64,000 bases of DNA, taken from Rotaria macrura. Taxonomy: Eukaryota; Rotifera; Eurotatoria; Philodinida; Philodinidae. The stretch lies in assembly GCA_900239685.1 (NCBI GenBank), contig OENT01000912.1, forward strand, positions 1-64,000, given 5' to 3'. This document shows positions 1 to 13,400 of the stretch, in pieces (position 1 is the first letter of the stretch; the number at the start of each line of letters is the position of its first letter). The notes below the pieces were generated by a model. It was not told the origin of the DNA. It saw nothing but the letters and a program-made list of their open reading frames with translations, and made no database searches. Made by a program: the position numbers and the translations under genes.

Positions 1-2406
1 ATTGTTATTGATGCGAATAAGATAGCGACAACAATAAAGTTGCACAAGTCTCACCGATAGGAGCTTTTACATGAGTGCATGAAGTGCCAAAACAGTACTA
101 TTACGTAAAAACAGTCAGTTATCGAGCACAGCGCGTGGCTCATATATTGCTGTAGTCGATTGTGTTAAAATTATTCCTCAATCAGACTTTTCCTCAGCAG
201 TGGAAAGTTACACGAAAGGGTCACTGTTTTCGAATAATCAACTATCGGTGATTGCAGGAACATTGAATACTTGAAAATTCTTCTGGAACTCTACGGATAG
301 TGATGGATTTTGTCAAAGCCTATTGCTCACTGGCCTGTTGCTAGATATGCAACCATATTCGGGTGGCGAAAAATACGTGCATATCATATTTATGTTGAAT
401 GCACCCTTTTCAATCGCTTCATACTAATATAATACTAAATATATTTAATTTGTTTATAAAGAACAGTATATATAGAGATAAATTACTAGTTCATACTAAT
501 CTAGTAAAAGTGCAATCAGACGATAACTTTTATCTCAAGTATATTTGAAATAGATGACGTCTAATTGTGAAGAAAATATACGAATCATGTATATATGTTC
601 ATTTTATTCGGATGAGCAGTCTTGTTGTATCATTAAACACTACGCTGAAAACAATCGTAATTTCTTGTTTACAAGATATCAATGAAGGAGAAAACAAAGA
701 CATGAATTAAAGCGTTCATTAGCTATGGTTAATATTTCCCTGCGATAAAGTTGGAAATGTCATTTAGTTAAATGGTGAACTTGTAGATTTTCGTTGCCCT
801 GTCAAGAAAAAATGATTGAACTACTGAAAAGAAAAATAGGCCGTCGTCTGAACCTTCATCAAAACTGTATCAAAAGAAGAAAATACTATTTGCGATCAAG
901 ATCTCAAATGAATTTTGATGAGGCCCTTATGAAAATATAAACGATTGAACAAAAAGAATAGTTAGTATGAATTTATTTAAGCGTTGTCATTAATCCGGAA
1001 CTTAGTAACACGATGAAGACATCTTGTTTCAACGAAAATAGGTTATAAAATAGACTAATCAGTTTATTTTTTGAGATTCTGTGGATTCGATTTTAGGATC
1101 AATGAAATGTATGTAATGAATACGTGTCCTCTAGTAAACGTATCCTGTTAATATAGCCCGAATTTGGCTCCCTCTCGTCAATAGAAAAATTCATACATTT
1201 ATCTTAATTTTTCAAATATAAATATTTTATTTACATGTACTCGTTAATATAAAGATCAATAAATATTAAGTGATCCCCCACCCTGTATTTCATAGAAATC
1301 TCTTGTGATACTCGATTTCAATGTTTTTTTTTAAATGCATACTATAAATTCCGATGAAAAGAACCCTTAAAAGAACGTTGGTTCCTATTGAGACTTGTGA
1401 AATGTATCATTTACTTAGTATGTGAACGTTCGAGGCGATTTCTTAGTTTTTTCTGACAACATGCAGGATTATGTGTTTGGATGTATTCACACTTCTGCTA
1501 GACTAATTAGTTTGATCCAAAAATGAATCCAAACAAATTAATTCAAGTGATCAAATTTTCAAAATACAGATTCTTTGACACAGATACTCAAAAATAGCAT
1601 TTACGGTCATTAGCATTCACCCTCATTTTCAGAAATCGTTGTTCGAAACTTGAAGCGAAAAAAATATATTGGAAAATTTGATGACCTACTCGAGAGCGCA
1701 CTAGAAATTCTAATTATTTTACGAGTTTTTATTACATCGATATGTCATCATTATGAACAAAAGCATGTTTGAACTATGAAATAGTACTTGAATAGGGGTA
1801 ATATCGATTGCAAAATAAAATTTCATGCTTTCATAAATGTTAGTCTTCTAATTGTTTTATCTCCCAATGGATATATTTTTCTTTCAATACAGGACGAATC
1901 ATTTCAAGTTTATTAGTAGACATTATAGTTCTAAATCGTCTTGTAGTTGTGTTAGTTTCGATTAACATTGTATGTACTATGAGTTTTTTTTTCTGAATAT
2001 CTTTCAGGAAGAAACTGAGAGTTATTAGAAGAAAATGAACAAAAGCTTCAGCCTTTCATTCTGCAGAATAGAGTCAATCTAGTCAAAGATAATTATTCGA
2101 CAGATACGGAAATGAAATCGAACTATGCGTATTTATTATCTCTTGAAATATAGATTTCTTCACGATAGTGAAAACTTTTGAACAATTTCGATATTTAGGT
2201 TTAACATATGTGTAAGAAAAGAATTTGAAAGAGTATCCTATCTATCTAAAATAATATTTCCTTGATTCATTGAAATCTAGATAAACTTTGAAATTGATGG
2301 AACTGTTTGCATGAAATCTCGAAATATGTCCATCTCCTTTCATCAATTGTGACTCAACGGATCAAATAATATGCTAGAATAATGGGACAAATTGCAAAAA
2401 GCATAC
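1..2406. other. No gene recognised, AT-rich
   Basis: No open frame with exon-like codon use, no tandem repeat and no transposon protein motif is seen on either strand. If the NAA25-like exon to its right is live, this stretch would have to be the start of a long intron. Confidence 0.5.
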
Positions 2407-2543
2407 TTCTGAATTTCCATATAATCATAGATAGGACGAAGACGACGTTCATTAACTTCCAAACGTGGATTTGCAATACGTTGAAGATCATTTTGATGTG
2501 AATGTGCTAAAGTTCGACCTGTGAGTGGCACTCCTGCAGACAT
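2407..2543 (-). pseudogene. Orphan first exon resembling NAA25 (NatB auxiliary subunit)
   Basis: A 45-codon segment on the minus strand, from an ATG just after a TTCAG, ends at a good donor (CAGAA|GTATGC). Residues 34-42 read RRLRPIYDY, which matches the conserved start of NAA25/MDM20, the tetratricopeptide-like auxiliary subunit of the NatB N-terminal acetyltransferase. The residues after it (MEIQ plus a split Asn codon) fit the exon end of that family. The first 33 residues are not familiar. No further NAA25 exons are visible in the 2.4 kb downstream, although the family is usually 900 or more residues. It may be a relic of a lost gene copy, or exon 1 of a gene that continues left of the window across an unusually long intron. 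Confidence 0.45.
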
Positions 2544-2836
2544 CTGAAGAGAATGTAATAAAATAACGAAGAATGGAATATTTGAATCTTTTTCTTCTAT
2601 TTAATTGTTAAATACAAATATTATAAGCAAAGTACATGCAGATGAGAACGAATGATAAATAAATGCCGACGAAAGGAGATGAGAAAAAAAAAAGGAAGAA
2701 AAACATTTGAAGACATAAATCACATATTCTTTTTGATAATTTTGAAAATACTCTATTTATTTACACAGACACAATAAGATCATCAATAAGATTTCATTTC
2801 ACTTGATATAAATGATCGATTGACCATGGTTCGATC

Positions 2837-3602
2837 TTATGAATTACGAACTTTTCCAGGAACATATTTATCATGATCAATCGTTGGTTCCTGAAGAAAT
2901 ACATGTAGAGATCGTTCATTTTGTGCTAATGGATGGCCAGCAACTCTATAGGAATGAAAAAAAGAAATATTCATGTTTGTCTTCTCACATTGAACCAATT
3001 TACTTATTGATGAATTGTTCGAGGCCTTTACGTCGTTCATCGATAAAATCATCTTCGAAAATGCCATCATCGCGACGAAGAAATGCTGGCATTTGTCGTT
3101 TCCATGCTTTTGATGGTAACGATGGAACAACAATCTGTTGAGAGAGTAAAAAACGAACTGTGATCTCTAGTATATGTTCGAAAGGAATCTTACTTTACTA
3201 TCACGTTCAAGCTCTTTACGTAGCCATTCAAAATCCGAATAACGTCGGCGTACAGAACATTCTTTCACTCGAAATACAGGTAAATTGGTCTACGAAATCA
3301 AAGTATATATATATGTAAAAGATGTATTAGACTGGTTTTCTTTGAATAATTTCTATAATTACTTTCATTCGAACTTCATAATCAGTATAACGTTTTCCAG
3401 CAAAACCATGTGTTTCAGGATTAAGAACTTCAATTTCTAAAAAATTAGCCGGTGGATCATACCGATCTTCAAGTGAAATCTAGATAGAAGCAAGTGTATT
3501 TTCAATAAACAAATAAAACTTTTGTTTTTTTTCTGTATTATTTACTGGACGAGTTGGAAGTCGAGCAATTTCCCGTCGATTTTCAGATTCAATTGTAGAC
3601 AT
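2837..3602 (-). CDS. SNX3: Sorting nexin SNX3/SNX12 (PX domain)
   Basis: Five exons (3546-3602, 3363-3479, 3194-3289, 3004-3134, 2837-2945) join in frame to 169 residues, close to the 162 of vertebrate SNX3 and SNX12. Introns are 48-83 bp with GT-AG ends. The PX domain fills residues about 30-155 and carries RRRYSDFEWLR (residues 72-82), the basic-aromatic patch that binds phosphatidylinositol-3-phosphate. The FRGDDGIFDD-like loop and the C-terminal VAGHPLAQNER are also family signatures. Known role: endosomal cargo recycling with retromer. The start is chosen because it gives the family's short N-terminus. A TATAATAG lies 7 bases before the ATG and could be a 3' splice site in the 5' UTR. 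SNX3 and SNX12 cannot be told apart here. Confidence 0.93.
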
Positions 3603-4178
3603 TAATATCTATTATATATCGATGAAGAAAAGACAAAAAAACAAAATGTAAATAATATTGTAAACAAACACGTTATAGGTCCATGATGTTCCTCTCCGAT
3701 TCAATGCTCTGCGATATAATTTGCTGCATTTGTTTTGGTTTGAATTCATATAGAAGATCATTAATAGTGACATCTCAGGTTAAAATATTTCATTGGTTTG
3801 TTACATTCGATACATCAACGACAAGGTGAAATCAACGAGCACGAGTATTTATATACTCGCACGAATATAAGAATCGTTTTGTAGTATGGAGTCGTTATCA
3901 CTACTAGGTTGTCGCTCGTAGCATATTGCGTGACGGGGATGACAGCTTTGTATCTAGCCACATGATACCAAATGAAATAAATACAAAAATAGACTTCTAC
4001 TTACATTCATAAAAAACAGTTTCGACTAGAAATAATCCTTAACGGTTAAGAATATCTTCACTATGGATAATATATATTCGTTCATATCTAATTATAGTAA
4101 TCGATGAAGTTTTTTCTTCAGATTGTGATACTGTCGTATTCCATCCGTGTGTGCAATTTAACAAATATTGATCCGATA
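3603..4178. promoter_or_regulatory. Divergent intergenic region SNX3 / PGAP2
   Basis: About 576 bp between two genes that are transcribed away from each other, so it should hold both promoters. No convincing TATA box or other named element is assigned, and no coding segment is seen. Confidence 0.35.
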
Positions 4179-4969
4179 ATGTCTTCTCGTAATTTATTTT
4201 TACATTCTTATTTCCATATGTAGCTTATTCGGTTTTGATTTCAGGTGCCCATTTATCTATTCGTCATCTCTTATGGTTTGCTTATTCATTACCATGTTTT
4301 GCTTTATTTTCTTGTATTGGTTTATCCATCGTGAAAGATTTTGAACTATCAACTCGTACACATTGCAAAGTATTTAATTTTCTTCCGTCGATATCAGCGT
4401 CGATTGGTGATTGTGAACCTCAACGTTATATTTGGCGTTTATGTTTTGCATTAGATAGTATACCTCGTTATATAATTGCCTATTTACAAATGTTACGTGT
4501 ATTAAATCGTCATCATGTCGCTCTTCAAGAACTTTATCCATGGGTACAAATAACAAATAGTTGTATTCATTATCTTGAATTAACATTTCTACTTATCTTA
4601 ACATATATTTCATCAAATGAAATAAAATGGATACATGAGTGTTCATTCGTTGGTTTCATGATATGTTCATTGCTGCATATGCTTCTTACTGTATTAATTG
4701 ATTATTTTTGGCCACGAACAATTAGTTATCGAATAAGTGATCAAGAGAAAATTGCACGTTCAAAACGATTGAAATGGTTCATAGTGAATATAGCGTCGTT
4801 TTTTATTTCACTCTATTTCTATTTTCGACATAATAGTTATTGTGAACCGAATATTTATTCGATGTATTGTCTATTTGAATATTTTGTTGTATTGACAAAT
4901 ATTGCCTATCATTCTGTTGTTATGGATGAATGGGATCATCAAGGAGGACAAATACAAATCTTTTATTAA
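4179..4969 (+). CDS. PGAP2: Post-GPI attachment to proteins factor 2 (FRAG1/PGAP2 family)
   Basis: A tiny exon (4179-4188, ATG plus seven bases) and a 56-bp intron (donor GTAATT, acceptor TTTCAG at 4243-4244) lead into the main exon 4245-4969. The product has 244 residues; human PGAP2 has 254. This start is inferred because the main exon has no in-frame ATG upstream and the tiny exon restores the phase exactly. The protein has about six hydrophobic segments. HCKVFNFLPSISASIG and PQRYIWRLC match the PGAP2 signatures, as do FRHNSYCE and the final EYFVVLTNIAYH. Known role: GPI-anchor lipid remodelling in the Golgi. RPUSD2 starts 76 bp downstream on the same strand, which suggests co-transcription. 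Confidence 0.9.
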
Positions 4970-5022
4970 AAAAAGAAAGAAAGATATCTATCAACTAGTT
5001 AAAGGGTTCTTTTTAACATTTA

Positions 5023-5042
5023 TGAGCTTTTGTTTTCAATAG
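5023..5042 (+). promoter_or_regulatory. 3' splice site 3 nt before the RPUSD2 start (trans-splice candidate)
   Basis: The 76-bp gap between PGAP2 and RPUSD2 ends in a T-rich tract and TTTCAATAG, then ATT and the RPUSD2 ATG. No poly(A) signal (AATAAA) is visible in the gap. An acceptor with no room for a promoter or an upstream exon is what a downstream operon gene processed by spliced-leader trans-splicing would show. That rotifers trans-splice is established; its use here is inferred. Confidence 0.5.
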
Positions 5043-5045
5043 ATT

Positions 5046-7514
5046 ATGACAGAACATGAACCGACTAAAAAAGAAAAATTTCGTCAAGAAACAAAAGACG
5101 AAAGACGTATTAGATTTAAAGAGCGTCGTCGTCAAAAAGCAGAATCAAAATTAGTTGGATTTCGTCAATCAACACATTATATTGATTCAGAATTAACGAA
5201 CGAATCAATATACCATATTGATTCACAATCACCAAGATTACGTAAAGTCTATCCATATTTTTTTACATGGATAACCTATGCTAAAGAACGTTGGTATGGA
5301 CGAACTATTGAAGATATTTTTCAATATGAATTTCGTCGTGCTATACTAAAGCAAAATTTTGATGATATCATACGTAATGGTCTCATACGTATAAATGGAC
5401 AATGTGTAGAGAAAAATTATATCATTAAAAATGGTGATAAACTGGAACATTTTACACATCGTCATGAAGTACCAGTGATCAATCAAAAATTTAACATATT
5501 AGTTAATAATGAAGATTATTTGGTCATCGACAAACCGTGCTCAATACCTGTTCATGTATGTTGACCGATATATACAAAAAAAAAAAAACTAGGAAAAGAT
5601 TTNGATTTGATCTTTTTCTACAACTATATTGAAGTGTACTAATTGAAACATTGTTCTGATCTTCGATCACGTTTTTATTCTTCTCAGATATGAATCTAAT
5701 GAATTACAGTATATTTGATGCACGTTCTATTTCAATGTGATTATTTTCGTCTGGTTATATTTAGACACAATATTTAGTGGAAAAGACTAATTAGAAGGTG
5801 CAGATAAATTTCACGTGTTGTCGAAGTATATGGATATAATAGAACTGATTGACTCTGACCAATCTTAATTTGATCCGAGATTCTTGTTTACATTGGTAGT
5901 ATTCAAAATCAATAAAAATGTGTTTGATTGATGAAAATTTTAAATCATCATCAGTATTGCTACCACATCTAAGTGTCTTTCCTGTTCGTTCATAATGACA
6001 AGTTTTTCTTACAGTCGATAGAAAGCTCGTAAACATTACAATTTTGTTTTGAACTGTTAATTTTGAAGACACTTCACCGACAAATATAAGAATTTTCTAC
6101 TCAACCAATTATCTTTATTTAATAACATTCTATAAATGATCGTTATCTATGATTTCGATAAGAAAGAATGGTTGAAAACATTTGTATCTGAAGAGAAGGA
6201 TGGGTTTGTGTCTAGGGAAAATTATTCGTATACAATAACAAAATTTGAATTTCTTTATAGCTATTTTAAAAAATTTAGATTCGAGTGTGGATAAAACTAG
6301 TTATTAATTAGGTAAACTCAATGAAACTGTTAATCATACTAAATCGTTTCAATTGATGCATAGATTATCGTGATCATGAGATATATATATATATATTGTT
6401 TTAAGAAGTAGGAATCAGTTTTCTATGATTTATCAATTAAATTGGGATAGACTATTTAACTAACTTATACTTATCATCCGTTAAAATTTTTACTCTCTAT
6501 TGAATGCATTTAAGTATCTAGTATGTTTTATTTTAGCCATGTGGAAAATATCGATTCAATACAGTACTAGCAATTCTTCATTACGACTATCAGCTGTCCA
6601 ATCTTCGTACTGTTCATCGTTTAGATCGAATGACTTCAGGTATATTAATCATGGCTAAATCAGCTGCAAAAGCACGTGCAATTGATTTCAATGCTGATCG
6701 TTCATCAATTAATAGCGTTGGTAAACTTTATCTATGTCGTGTACGCGGTGAATTTCCTTATGTCAATCACAGTATACGTGTTAATCAACCAATTGAAACG
6801 TTTTCATTTCAACTTGGTCTTACTAAAATCGGCGGTAATAAACAATGTCAAACATTATTCCGACGTGTAACGTTAGAAGAATTACAACAACAGCAAGAAA
6901 TTCATGGGAAATTCATTTTCGATTTATCTAATGAAATCAATGAAAATCTTGAGACAATCATCGATGAATCACTATATAGATATTCAGATCAAGATAAAAC
7001 AAAAACAAGTCTAGTTTTGTGTCGACCATTAAGTGGTCGCATGCACCAAATTCGTGTTCATTTACAATATCTAGGATTTCCTATTGTTAACGATCCTCTT
7101 TACAATGCACCGGATATATGGGGTTCATCCAATGGACAATACGGTCAATATGAACATTCTAATGAATATGTTATTGAAACATTTATTAAACGACATAGTT
7201 GTGAATATTGGTTATTGAATGATATTGATAACGAAGATGAAACAATAAATTTAAATGGTAAACGAATAATAGAAGAAGACGAAACGCCAATTCATGATGA
7301 TGTTAAACGAATTAAAACTGAAGAAACAACGACAATTGACGTCAATGATGATAATGCAGTCAAAGCATATATCAAGGAACATTGTTTTGAATGTTTAAAT
7401 CGTTTTCGTGAACCATCACCGGATGATCTTGTTATGTTTCTACATGCACTACAATACAAAATTTCCGATGGGACTACTTTCATAGGCTCGCTACCTGATT
7501 GGGCTCAGATTTAA
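5046..7514 (+). CDS. RPUSD2: RNA pseudouridine synthase RPUSD2-like
   Basis: Two exons (5046-5555 and 6537-7514) separated by a 981-bp intron give 495 residues; human RPUSD2 has 545. A basic N-terminal tail is followed by the family block LRKVYPYFFTWITYAKERW, an S4-like segment (residues about 85-140) and the RluA-type catalytic domain. The active-site motif is HRLDRMTSG with the catalytic Asp at about residue 200, just after the intron. GRMHQIRVHLQYLGFPIVNDPLY is the conserved C-terminal part of the fold. Known role: isomerising specific uridines, including in mRNA. The intron is unusually long for this locus and contains one ambiguous base (N at 5603). An open frame on the opposite strand inside the intron (5791-6072) has no recognisable similarity and is not called. 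Confidence 0.92.
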
Positions 7515-10429
7515 ATATGAGTAAAAGATCTCTCGTTTTGTCATATTTCTTTCTATAAATCAACATTACCTTCAACGATGAATGTTTTCTATTTTGCACT
7601 ATATTTTAGCAAGACCAAAAATTGTACTATGTTGTGATTATTGTACGACAATTTGTTCGTTCATGTCACACTAATATACGTTCAGATCTTCATTAAATAT
7701 TTCAGAATCTCTCCACATTAGTATCTGAATCAATAGTTTACTTTGATCAGCTTACTAGACAGTTATAGATTTGGCATTCTCGACACGTGCCAACTATAGT
7801 ATAGTATCATTTTAAAACTTATTGTGCTGATACAACCATCTGAACGATATATTTCATGTTTTAATTAGCATTCTGTTGTAAGTGAGTTACATCATCTGTG
7901 CGAGAAGAACATAACACTTTATTAGTTTCATGAACAATCAATTCCATGTGGTTTAGTCACGCTTTACGAATGATTAACGACACCATGCTCTATGATGCTA
8001 TAAGGAATTTACATGATCGACATGTTATTGTTGATTTTTATGCATTAAAAATATCTACACTTCAGTCTAATAAAAATAGAATGCAAAGAAGTTCTCCGGA
8101 TTGACTATATACAAACTTCCTTTTCCTACTTCCTCTGACAAAAAATACTCTAAATGGATTTCATTTTATGGTAAATATTTCTATGGCTGTATCTTGTTAA
8201 TTTTATGAAAGACATAATCTCACCTTTAGGTAATGAGGTTATTACCAAGACTCACTATTTATGATCCATTTCGATAAAATCCAATACACCACAAACAGAA
8301 AATGTGTGTTCATAATTCAGACGAGAAGATTAACTCACATTATATACTACCTTTCACATTGATGTTGGTTTAATATGTTCTCTTCATTCGATGTTTATAT
8401 GTGTTGAGTTTTAATTCCTGTAACAATACTGTCTTCAAAGAACACGTAGACATCGAAGTTAATTCTAATACAGTGATTATTGATTCAATCGAACTTGTGC
8501 TTGTCATTTTTTCAGTATAAATGATCATGGAAGTGCTTCTATAAACACTCGTTTATTCTCTATGCTATTTGCTTTCCGCATTGGACGAATAGAGAACTAA
8601 GTGTCACAATACTTCTATTGAATGAATGTACACTATTTACTCTTAATAAATGTTAAAAAGTCGTTAAAACATCGAGTACAATTATTAATCTAAAATTGAA
8701 TATCTGCTTATTGACATTACTGCGAGGTTTACATTTTCCTTGCAAATCAAACGTGTTTCATCTTTCAAAGAAATTAAAAAAAGTGAATCTATTGTGTGTG
8801 ACGCGGTGTACAGTTTTTGATGGATTTAACAATTCTACATTTGACGAACGCTTCATTCTTATACAATATTAACCAAGAATTTCACAAAATAAAATACTAT
8901 GAAAAATTGAAAGATCTTAAAATAAAGTATTAGCACTCGAACGCTTTCTATCTAGAGTAAGAGTGTCATTTTCCTGCAACTTCCTTCGTAATAGAAGAAC
9001 AAGCTAAACCATTCGTAAGCAAAAACTTAACAAAAGATTTGGGATCTTTTATTCATGTGGCGAGGAGGGGGAGGGTTATATTTAATTTAAACTTGTAAAA
9101 ATTTATTATTGAATTCAACAAAGTTTTGTAAATGTGAATTGATCAAACCCAATAGTGGATTAAAATTATGTTCTAGAAAATTATAACTGTTTTATAATTT
9201 CATTATTAATGCATGTCTAAATTAGGGCAGTTTGAGTTTTTTCTCATTCAAGTCAATTCAATATTGAATTTACAATATAAATAATCATACTTCTATCTTT
9301 GAGAGTCATTGAAGTTTTACCATCAAATGAGCAGATGAATTTTTAAATAAATGAGCTGAAATTCGAATGCTTGCGCCATAAGTTGGTATCGACTTGAGAT
9401 TCTAAGAAAATTTCAATCGTTGATTAGGCATACTCTAGCAGTACGGTAACCTATTTAATTTCTTCGTTTTTCATCTGAAGAAATATTATCATCTGTAAAA
9501 ATAGACTCCAAAGTGTTAAGATAATAAAAAACTGACGAGATTGTCAAAAAGTATTGCAAATTGTTATCGGAATCTTTTAATAAGTTAAAAGCACAGCGGT
9601 ATCTTTATTGTGATCATTTTGAAGTGAATCATGTGATATATCATCAATTCCCTTATGATATACAGAGTTCTTCTCTAACAATCATGTTTTAAAAAAGCAG
9701 TTGAATGATAAAATATAGGCATAAAATGATACTTCTATTGATTCAGAAGTAGGCATGATCAAGCAAAATACTGAGTCGATCTTTAACCGAGACTATTTTA
9801 GACTAGTGTTTTCAAAATTAAAAAGAACTCCATGTTTTTCATCTCTAATTACCATATAATAGTAATAGGCGATGATGATAATGATAGTGATGCTAATTTA
9901 TAAGTGAGTGAATGATGTTTATGCATAACAAGATATTTATCCTAATCGTAACACTTCGAAAAGCCAAGTATAAAGTAGTGAAACACATTTAGGTTGATTA
10001 GATGAAATATCTATTTAAATTATACGAGAAATCTATTTTATATTCATTATCACGATGATTATTGAAACTCAAGCAAATAATTAAAGTAATATGGAGTAGT
10101 ATAATAAAAGCGATATGTTAGCAATAAGTTCCTTAGTACTGAATAAAAAGGATGAAAGCGTGGTCTCAACTAAAACAAAATGGTGCAAAAAAAACGAAGT
10201 TTAAACGTCTGTATGATTGCTACTTCAAATTGGTTTACATGTCGACATTGTAATTCAGTTCCTGTAAAAAGAAATCAATGAACAACGTTAAATATATTGA
10301 ACACATGAAGTTCACTTAGAACGACTAGATGCTACCTAATTACGGATAATAACTCAACATACCTGCGTTAATAACTGTTCCATTCGCATGTTATTCTAAT
10401 TCTAATAAAGTGACATGCTAGTTTGAAGA
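7515..10429. other. Intergenic, nothing recognised
   Basis: About 2.9 kb of AT-rich sequence after RPUSD2. No exon-like frame, transposon motif or tandem repeat is supported. A few stretches after about 10,250 faintly resemble the array that follows but are out of its register. Confidence 0.5.
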
Positions 10430-13400
10430 GGAAATCACAATGATGAGACGATCGAACTAATCTAACAAAGATCCAATACCATAACATTGTGATGTAACAT
10501 ATGAAATTAAGTTTTCATTTCATACTCGCCGATCAACGAATAACCAAATACTTCTTAAAATGTATCGATTCAGATATGAAGACTACATCATATCAGACAT
10601 TCGAGCAGCCACTGATGTTGCTCGCTAAAATAATAAATTGATAGTTTCTATCAGTGATTTAAACGAATATCCTCTTCAATTAGTTGTAGAAATCGATGAT
10701 CTATTGAATGTCGAATGATCATGAAACAAGTGAACAACACTCATAAATCATCTATACAATTATCTCTTTAATTTTTAGTAAGTCATTGACTTCAATCAAA
10801 CATAATTCTATGATGATATAGATAAATAATTCTTAGCAGTAGTCTGTTCTAATAATTCGCTTGCTATGTACGATCAATTGAATAATCATCAGATGTTCTA
10901 TAGTCACGTAATTCATGAGGAAATTTAATAAAACTTGTATTCCCATATTATGCTCGGTTCAAATCGGCATCGAAGAATTCAACAGTTGCGTCAAGTGGAC
11001 GCAGTATATTAACATTTTCCAACAAACTTTTATTCAAATATGAATCTCTAAATGCATTCAAGATTCAAGTTTCATGAGATACTCATCGGTGATATGATAA
11101 AGTAATAATTGTTAAAAAGCTTCTAGTCAACTGTGATACTAACATCACTCGATAGATTCTTGATACTTCTATTTTTGATTGCTGAGTTAGTCATTGAATT
11201 GAGTTTACCATCGGTCTGTGAGATAATTGTTCTTCTTCGACTTGTAAAGTGGAAATCTTACTAGATGCTTACCAATGATGAGACAAGCAAACACTACTTA
11301 TCAATCAATCATTCAACTATAGAGTTTGTTTCTTAGTAGAAATTAAATTTTTCAATGACGTTCATCGATCATGAAATGAATAAATAAGTCGTAAAAGATA
11401 TGTATTCCAAAATTGTATCTGTGAGAATTCAATGTTTAAGAAATTATCATGAAATCTCTTTCTATAAAGGAAACGAATCATTTAGATCAAGTTTACATTC
11501 GAATATTAAACTTCATCTATATTGTCTATTTCAGACTTGAATGATTGTCATCGATCATCGAACAAGAACAACTCTTATCAAACTTCTATTTGTATATCTC
11601 TTTCCTGCGTATTGGAATTTTAATACCTGTCAGACGTTCAATAATTAGGATGTAGACGAGTAGTTTCTAATAATCATCCATCCAAATATTAATGATCTTT
11701 AGCCATCTAAAACGAGAGAAGTATCAGGTTTCCAGTGATTACAAAAGCAACGAATGCTGGTAAGTAATGCTATATTCAAATACTCAGTTCATAATGTATT
11801 CTATATTCAGCTGCCGTCAGATGTGAGATCATTGCATGAAAAGTAAATTCATCCTAGTAAATATCTGTTCATCAACTATCCTCGCCTATTATTACACATA
11901 GGGTTACTCAGCAAATGTGTATTGTTGATTCAATAGAAGAACTATCTGCACCAATCTTGAATTCAAATATGTATTGTATCACAAATCAAATTCTGAAGTT
12001 TTTCTTAGATGTATAAGTATCATGAAAAACGCGAACCATTTCTAGGATATTGGTATTCGAGTATCAAACTCCTTGTATACTAGAGATGATGTTATCATGA
12101 AATCTGAAAATATATAGGATAAACGAACTGTTTCGAAAAAGTTTTTAATCTACTATTTAACTTGCTGTACATCACATGTCAAATTTTCATCATATGATCA
12201 CTGATGATCAGAATAATGAAAAGTCTCTAAAAAGTTCTTCTACAAATACTTCGTCTACTTTGTATCAATGATTGAGAGTATATAAGTATGTTCTTCGATC
12301 GTTATAAAATCGGACCGTTTTTACCAAGTTTTTCTTAGAATATTTTGCTGTTTTTATATCAAAGACTACGTATGTATCAAGTGTTGATAGATCATACAAG
12401 ATATGAACAACCTGTAAAACGGTTCTATTCGGATGTTTAGCTGATTCTGAAGCAGTGGCGAAAGATTTTTCTGTATATTCTCTGATTATGTAGATAGAAA
12501 ATAACTTCTACCAACATTTTATTCTACTATGAAGTTAATTTATCATCGAAGAATGTCGATCAATTCGATATTTAACTAATCACGAAGCAAACGAATAATC
12601 TATATTAATCGTCTATTAGAATATTTGCCCAATTAAGGGTCGATCTATTACAAATTAGCATACGTATGTGAATCATTAGACAAACGAACAGTTGTTAATA
12701 AGGGTACAATCAAATATTTGACTCTCAGTGTATCCAACGTTGACGAATTCAAATACAACTATGGATCATGGGATAAGTGAGACATTTTCAATATCTTTTT
12801 ATTCTAATATAAGAAATCTTTCCCAATAGAGATCAAATGGAAAAAAGAAATCTAAGGATACTAAAATAAATGAATGATCTGTAGAAACTATCGATTCGAA
12901 TATTAAGTTGATTTTCATAGTTGAAATTACAATCACGTTGATATTTACTTATGATAAAATATGTAAGCATTACCTAATAAGTTTCTAATCAGAAAACTTT
13001 CTCGCTTCTCATTCATTTTCAAAGATTGATCCGATGTTTAGAGGTCATAAAAGAAGTGAATAGATTTTATTAGCTTTCTGTTTCCGTATTATGCTAATGC
13101 TCACATTCCATAAGAAAGCTTTTTCGATGTTCACCAATCATGAGAAAAGTGAGCTCTTCTTAGGAAGTTTCTATTCATTTTTTACACTGATTTAACATCA
13201 AAGATTGATGAGTTCTTCAATTTTCACATATCATCAAACAACTGAATCGGTTGTAACAATATTTATTCAAATATTTCACTTACTCTATGTCATCAACCGA
13301 GGATTCGTTCGATGATCATGCATCATATCAATGACGAAAAGTTGCCTTCAATATTTCGTTCTAATATTCTACTAAACTTAGATGAGAGGTCTGCATAGAA

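Noticed and set aside
5791-6072. 93-residue minus frame inside the RPUSD2 intron
   Set aside because: No domain, splice partners or start context; chance frames of this size are common in this sequence.
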